A DNA stretch of 56,909 nucleotides, taken from Streptomyces sp. McG3. Lineage in GTDB: Bacteria > Actinomycetota > Actinomycetes > Streptomycetales > Streptomycetaceae. Position numbers and translations under genes: made by a program. Shown here in pieces: positions 52,740 through 56,909 of the stretch. The notes beneath the pieces were generated by a model. It was not told the DNA's origin and did no database searches. It worked only from the letters and a program-made list of their open reading frames with translations. The DNA is taken from assembly GCF_018619185.1 (NCBI RefSeq), contig NZ_JAAXYC010000014.1, positions 1 to 56,909 of the forward strand. Reading direction: 5' to 3'. Position 1 is the first letter of the stretch, and every line of letters begins with the position of its first letter.

Positions 52740-52877
52740 GTGTAACCCCCCACGTCGTCACGATGTCCTCGACATCTGTGAATGTGACGTACGGGGTCGC
52801 CGACCGGAGTCGGCGAAAGCGTTGCGGAACCATCTCGATGCGGCAACAGCGGGCGGGAAACCGGCGGAACATCAGGT

Positions 52878-53792
52878 TCAGGACACGATGTCCTTACGAC
52901 TGAACCCGCGGAAGGCCAGCGCGAACAGGATCAGGGCATAGGTCACTGATACGGCCGTGCCCTTGATCATGCCGCCCCACTCCAACTGCGGCTGGAGGGC
53001 GTCGGCCCAGGCGAACTGCCAGTGCGCGGGCAGGAAGTCGCGCCAGGAGCCGAGCGCGGTGACCGCGTCGAGCACATTGCCGACGATGGTGAGGCCCACC
53101 GCGCCGCCGACCGCGCCCAGCGGGGCGTCCGTCTTCGTGGACAGCCAGAACGCCAGCCCCGCGGTGACCAGTTGGGAGACGAAGATGAATGCCACGACGA
53201 TCGCGAGACGGGGCACCGTGTCCCCGGCGGACAGCGCTCCCCCGGTGGGCAGTTTCAGCGGCCCCCATCCGTAGGCCGCCGTGCCCGCCACCAGCGCGAC
53301 GAGCGGCAGCAGCACCATCGCGGCCAGGCTGAAGCCGAGGGCGACGACGAGCTTGGACCAGAGCAGCCGGACGCGCGGCACGGGCGCGGCGAGCAGATAG
53401 CGCAGCGAGGACCAGCTCGCCTCGGAGGCGACGGTGTCCCCGCAGAACAGGGCCACCGGCACCACCAGCAGGAATCCGGCCGAGACGAACAGCGAGGTGG
53501 CGGCGAAGTTCGCGGCGGACTCGGTCGCCACGTCCATCAGGTTGATCCGGCCACCGCCCCCGCCGCCGCCTCCTCCGCCGTCCTCGCCGTCCGGCGTGCC
53601 GCCGATCGCGAAGGCGATGATCAGGATGAAGGGGAGGGCGGCGAGGATTCCGCCCATCAGCAGGGTGCGCCGTCTGCGCAACTGCCGCATGGCCTCGACG
53701 CGGAGGGGAAGAGTGCGCCCGGCACGGTAGCCGGGGGCCTCCGGGTGTTCGGTCTCCACCCGGGCCTCGGGGGGCTGTACGGGGGCGCTCAT
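52878..53792 (-). CDS. ABC-2 type permease paired with the hydrolase-ATPase fusion
   Basis: A 304-residue membrane protein with six predicted helices (LLMGGILAALPFILIIAFAI; FLLVVPVALFCGDTVASEAS; ...). The ABC-2 hallmark is GDTVASEASWSSLRYLLAAPVP, shown in part. Between helices one and two, on the outer face, lies a run of ten glycines (GEDG then polyG, about residues 70-82). It starts by ATGA overlap with the fusion gene and is therefore its transport partner. Confidence 0.87.
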   Translation of the reverse strand: MSAPVQPPEARVETEHPEAPGYRAGRTLPLRVEAMRQLRRRRTLLMGGILAALPFILIIAFAIGGTPDGEDGGGGGGGGGGRINLMDVATESAANFAATSLFVSAGFLLVVPVALFCGDTVASEASWSSLRYLLAAPVPRVRLLWSKLVVALGFSLAAMVLLPLVALVAGTAAYGWGPLKLPTGGALSAGDTVPRLAIVVAFIFVSQLVTAGLAFWLSTKTDAPLGAVGGAVGLTIVGNVLDAVTALGSWRDFLPAHWQFAWADALQPQLEWGGMIKGTAVSVTYALILFALAFRGFSRKDIVS

Positions 53793-56443
53793 GCTGCTCC
53801 TCCGGAGATGAGGGTGAGGAAGGCGTCCTCCAGGCGGCGGTGCGGTCCGACGCCGGTGACCGGGACGTCGAGCCGGACGAGATCGGAGACCAGCCGGGAG
53901 GTGGTGGCCCCGTCGAGGCGGACGAGGAGTCCGCGCCCGTCGTCGGTGCGGACGGCGGAGCCGATACCGGGCAGGGCGGCGACCTTCTCCGCCAGCGGCT
54001 CGGACACCTCGTCCGCCGTGGTCACCAGGATCATGTCGCCGGATCCGGTGATCTCGGCGACCGGTCCGGCCTGGACGAGCCGGCCCCGGTCCATGACGAC
54101 CAGGTGCGTGCAGGACTGCTCGACCTCGGAGAGGAGGTGGCTGGAGACGATGACGGTCCGGCCGCCGGCCGCGTACCGGATCATCACGTCCCGCATCTCG
54201 CGGATCTGCGGCGGGTCGAGCCCGTTGGTCGGCTCGTCGAGGATCAGCAGGTCCGGCATGCCGAGCATGGCCTGGGCGATGGCCAGCCGCTGCCGCATGC
54301 CCTGGGAGTACGTCCGTACGGCACGGGCGAGCGCGTCGCCGAGCCCGGCGATCTCCAGGGCCTCCTCGATGTACGCGTCCTCGGCGGGGCGGCCGGTGGC
54401 CTGCCAGTAGAGGTCGAGGTTGGCGCGCCCGGAGAGGTGGGGCAGGAACCCGGCCCCCTCCACGAACGCCCCGACCCGGGACAGCACCGGCGCGCCCGGC
54501 CTGATGGCCTGCCCGAAGACGCGGATCTCGCCCTCGTCGGGGGTGATGAGCCCCATGAGCATGCGCAGGGTGGTCGTCTTGCCCGCGCCGTTGGGCCCCA
54601 GGAGTCCGAGGACCTGGCCCTTCTCGACGCGGAAGGACAGCTCGCGCACGGCGTACCGGTCGACCGCCTTCGCGTACTTCTTCGAGAGACCGGTGATCTG
54701 GAGCGGTACGTCGGTGAGCGCGGGGTCCGGCGCGGGCGTCGCGGTCCGGCGGCGGGCGGTGAGCAGCAGCCCGGCCGCGATGACGAGGGCGGCGGCCGGG
54801 AGGCCCCAGGTCCACCACGGGAGGGTGGCCGCCGCGGTCTTCACGGCGGGCGCGGTGGGGACGGTCAGCGGTCCGTCGGCGGTGACGGTGTACGTGGCCG
54901 GCTCGGCCGGGGACGCGTAGCCGAGGTCGGTCGCGGAGAACACCAGCCGCATCCGGTGTCCGGCGTCGAACTCGTGGTCCACGGCGGGCAGCGCCAGCTC
55001 GACCGGCTTGCCCTGCTGGTCGGGGGTGATCCGGTAGGGGGCGACGAGCTGGTGGGGCAGCACCTGCTGCCTGCCGTCCGGCGACACGTCGTACACCTTG
55101 CCGAAGAGCACCGCGTCCCGGCCGCCGCTCGCCGTCACGTTCACCTTCACGGTGGGCGTGCCGGTGACGCGTACGGAGGTGTCCAGCGGGGCGGACTCGA
55201 AGCGGGCGAACTGTCCGGGGAAGTCGAGCGAGAGCCCGACGCCGAGGGAGGAGAGCTGGGCGAGTCCGCCGCCGACGCCGGGCACGGCGGAGATGGCGGG
55301 CGGTGCGGCGCCGGCCGGGTTGCGGAAGGTCTTCGTCCCGCCGCCGAGCGCGATGTCCCGGCCGCCGCCGCGCAGCCCCGGGTAGGTGTCGCCGCTCGCG
55401 CCGCGCAGGAGGGCGGCGCCGTCGGTGGAGTCGACGCCTCCGGTACGGGTGACGCGGAAGGCGGGCCCGGTGCCGGCGCCGGTGTCCTCCTTGAGATAGC
55501 GGTCGAACCAGGAGCCGACCCGGCCCTGGACCCGCCCGGTCTCACTGTCGCCGCCGTCGTGACCGCCCGAGATCCAGTCGACGGATACGGGAGCGCCGTT
55601 GGCGCTGATGGCCTTCTGCATGGCGTCGGCCTGGCCGAGCGGGAAGAGGGAGTCGGACTGCCCCTGCAGGAGCAGCGAGGGGACCTTGATGCGGTCGGCG
55701 ACGGCGGACGGCGAACGCTCGGTGAGGAGGTCGATCGCCTCGGCGTCGGGCTTGCCGCTGACCGCGACGCGCTCGTACATCTCGCAGAGCCGCTTCTCGA
55801 ACTTCTCGCAGCCGCCGCCGGTGGTGATGAAGATCCCGGCCCAGAGCTTCTTGAAGACCCCGTCGGGGAAGAGGGCGTCGGCGAGGTCCCAGTAGGTGAT
55901 CACGGGCGCGATGGCGTCGACCCGCTCGTCGTGCCCGGCAGCGAGCAGCGAGACGGCCCCGCCGTAGGAGGCGCCGGTGAGCCCGACCCGGGGGTCGCCC
56001 TTCTCGTCGAGCTCCACCTCGGGCCGCTCCGCGAGCCAGTCGATGAGCCGCGAGACGTCCTTGACCTCGTGGTCCGGGTCGTTGAGGGAGATCTCCCCGC
56101 CGGACTTGCCGAAGCCGCGCGCCGACCAGGTCAGCACGGCGTACCCGTCGGCGGCCAGCTTCTCGGCCTGGGCCCGTACGTCGTTCTTGCTGCCGCCGAA
56201 GCCGTGTCCGATGAGCACGGCGGGCCGCTTGCCGGAGCCTTCGGCGTGGAAGTACGAGGTGTCGATCGGCACCCCGTCCATGCGCAGTGTCCGGTCCTCG
56301 CGCTGCACGGCGGGCGTGCCGTCGTCGGCGACGGCGGTCCAGGTGCCGCCGCCCACGAGCACGGCGAGCGCGGCGCCGACCGCGGCCCACCGGCCAGGGG
56401 TGCGGGGCAGCAGGCGCCGCCATCGAGCAGTAGAGGTCTCCAT
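53789..56443 (-). CDS. Fusion of extracellular X-Pro/CocE-type hydrolase and ABC ATPase
   Basis: An 884-residue protein with two unlike halves. Residues 18-40: export/anchor helix. About 50-320: alpha/beta hydrolase with GHGFGGSKND, nucleophile S159 in TGASYGGA, acid D264 in GQSDSLFP and H295 in GGHDGG. About 325-530: jelly-roll-like domain of X-Pro dipeptidyl-peptidase/CocE enzymes. About 543-563: membrane helix WWTWGLPAAALVIAAGLLLT, then RRR. About 580-884: ABC ATPase with Walker A at 615-623, signature YSQGMRQRLAIAQAM, Walker B LLILDEPTNGLD and SSHLLSEVEQ. Topology puts the hydrolase outside and the ATPase inside. The single uninterrupted frame and the coupled permease argue against a frameshift artefact. 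Confidence 0.9.
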   Translation of the reverse strand: METSTARWRRLLPRTPGRWAAVGAALAVLVGGGTWTAVADDGTPAVQREDRTLRMDGVPIDTSYFHAEGSGKRPAVLIGHGFGGSKNDVRAQAEKLAADGYAVLTWSARGFGKSGGEISLNDPDHEVKDVSRLIDWLAERPEVELDEKGDPRVGLTGASYGGAVSLLAAGHDERVDAIAPVITYWDLADALFPDGVFKKLWAGIFITTGGGCEKFEKRLCEMYERVAVSGKPDAEAIDLLTERSPSAVADRIKVPSLLLQGQSDSLFPLGQADAMQKAISANGAPVSVDWISGGHDGGDSETGRVQGRVGSWFDRYLKEDTGAGTGPAFRVTRTGGVDSTDGAALLRGASGDTYPGLRGGGRDIALGGGTKTFRNPAGAAPPAISAVPGVGGGLAQLSSLGVGLSLDFPGQFARFESAPLDTSVRVTGTPTVKVNVTASGGRDAVLFGKVYDVSPDGRQQVLPHQLVAPYRITPDQQGKPVELALPAVDHEFDAGHRMRLVFSATDLGYASPAEPATYTVTADGPLTVPTAPAVKTAAATLPWWTWGLPAAALVIAAGLLLTARRRTATPAPDPALTDVPLQITGLSKKYAKAVDRYAVRELSFRVEKGQVLGLLGPNGAGKTTTLRMLMGLITPDEGEIRVFGQAIRPGAPVLSRVGAFVEGAGFLPHLSGRANLDLYWQATGRPAEDAYIEEALEIAGLGDALARAVRTYSQGMRQRLAIAQAMLGMPDLLILDEPTNGLDPPQIREMRDVMIRYAAGGRTVIVSSHLLSEVEQSCTHLVVMDRGRLVQAGPVAEITGSGDMILVTTADEVSEPLAEKVAALPGIGSAVRTDDGRGLLVRLDGATTSRLVSDLVRLDVPVTGVGPHRRLEDAFLTLISGGAA

Positions 56444-56586
56444 CCCTCGACCCTAAGCGGAGGACGCAAGTCGGTTGCGTGCCGCCAGGGGGAGGCGGGC
56501 GGCCTCCCTGAGAGGTACGGCGCGCCCCCGCCGTACTCCGGACGCGGTACAGAATGCCCTCAGACCCCTTGCCCCGGGAGGCCATT

Positions 56587-56909
56587 GTGGACATTCGCCG
56601 CGCTACGACCGTCAGGGAACTCCTGGCCGCCGGCCACCTCTACGACGCACCGCCCCGTGAGGAATGGGCCGCCCGCTTCCTCGCGGCGGACGGTCATGTG
56701 CTGCTGATCGCGTACGTGGACGGCGTCCCGGCCGGCTTCGTCACGGGCATCGAGATGCTGCACCCGGACAAGGGCACGGAGATGTGCCTGTACGAACTCG
56801 CCGTCGACGACCCGTTCCGCCGCCGGGGCATCGGCAGGGCCCTGACGCTGGCGCTCGTGGCCGTCGCCCGGGAGCGGGGGTGCTACGACCTGTGGGTCGG
56901 GGTGGAGGG
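56587..56909 (+). CDS. GNAT acetyltransferase, AAC(3)-I-like, N-terminal part
   Basis: The first 107 codons of a GNAT-family enzyme; the window ends inside the gene. The GTG start follows GGGAGG. Visible are strand HVLLIAYVDGVPAGFVTGIE, then MCLYELAVDDPFRRRGIGRA, the acetyl-CoA loop (RRRGIGRA), and the start of the next helix. The layout GMELLHPDK-like plus LYELAV resembles aminoglycoside 3-N-acetyltransferases of the AAC(3)-I group, but many chromosomal relatives do not act on drugs, so no resistance role should be assumed. Confidence 0.82.
   Translation, partial: MDIRRATTVRELLAAGHLYDAPPREEWAARFLAADGHVLLIAYVDGVPAGFVTGIEMLHPDKGTEMCLYELAVDDPFRRRGIGRALTLALVAVARERGCYDLWVGVE

Noticed and set aside
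56587..56909. Aminoglycoside resistance gene
   Set aside because: The resemblance to AAC(3)-I is limited to common GNAT motifs in a truncated sequence.

Overview
The window is high-GC actinobacterial DNA that looks like core chromosome of a Streptomyces species. Evidence: G/C at almost every third codon position, frequent GTG and TTG starts, ATGA/GTGA start-stop overlaps, and marker genes (csnR-csnK chitosan-oligosaccharide operon, ssbB, the dynamin pair dynA/dynB, a LAETG-sorted thioester surface protein, pknG). From memory, the gene order resembles the S. coelicolor chromosome from about SCO2649 (malQ) to beyond SCO2685; this was not checked by alignment. I see no insertion sequence, prophage, integrase or CRISPR array.

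Layout. (1) 1-6068: the start of malQ (cut by the window edge) preceded by a small 12-residue-repeat protein; a secreted GH84 beta-N-acetylglucosaminidase-like enzyme; an HNH endonuclease; an MscS-type channel. (2) 6110-13008: the csn operon, with a ROK repressor and its palindromic operator, a sugar-binding lipoprotein, two permeases, a GH4 glycosidase and a BadF-type sugar kinase, closed by a strong terminator. No ATPase is encoded, so a shared MsiK-type ATPase is expected. (3) 13333-24581: a seven-gene signalling cluster of GlnX-like membrane protein, GlnH-like solute-binding protein, coiled-coil protein, PknG kinase, PP2C phosphatase, vWA protein and FHA protein. The first, second and fourth correspond to the mycobacterial GlnX-GlnH-PknG amino-acid sensing relay; the others appear to extend it. 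(4) 24582-26091: a PCMT-like methyltransferase and a truncated haemoglobin, divergent. (5) 26295-35102: two large FtsX-like permeases plus their ATPase, then a secreted S33-type peptidase. (6) 35136-43909, all on the minus strand: conserved hypothetical, thioesterase, ettA, thioester surface protein, ssbB, dynB, dynA. The last three are linked by known roles in sporulation septation and chromosome segregation. (7) 44216-48407: tRNA-Arg(UCU), an ABC-2 exporter, and a two-component system whose kinase-regulator junction holds a duplicated 38-bp coupling element. (8) 48762-56909: cytoplasmic-type peptidoglycan amidase, GNAT acetyltransferase, DUF1772 membrane protein, vWA lipoprotein, ABC permease, a natural fusion of an extracellular alpha/beta hydrolase with an ABC ATPase, and the start of a second GNAT gene.

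The strongest candidates for an under-described system are the extended GlnX-GlnH-PknG cluster, in which kinase, phosphatase and FHA protein all carry paired zinc-ribbon motifs; the hydrolase-ABC fusion transporter; the mini-ORF coupling element; and the repeat protein in front of malQ. Family assignments rest on motifs read by eye. No database search was possible.
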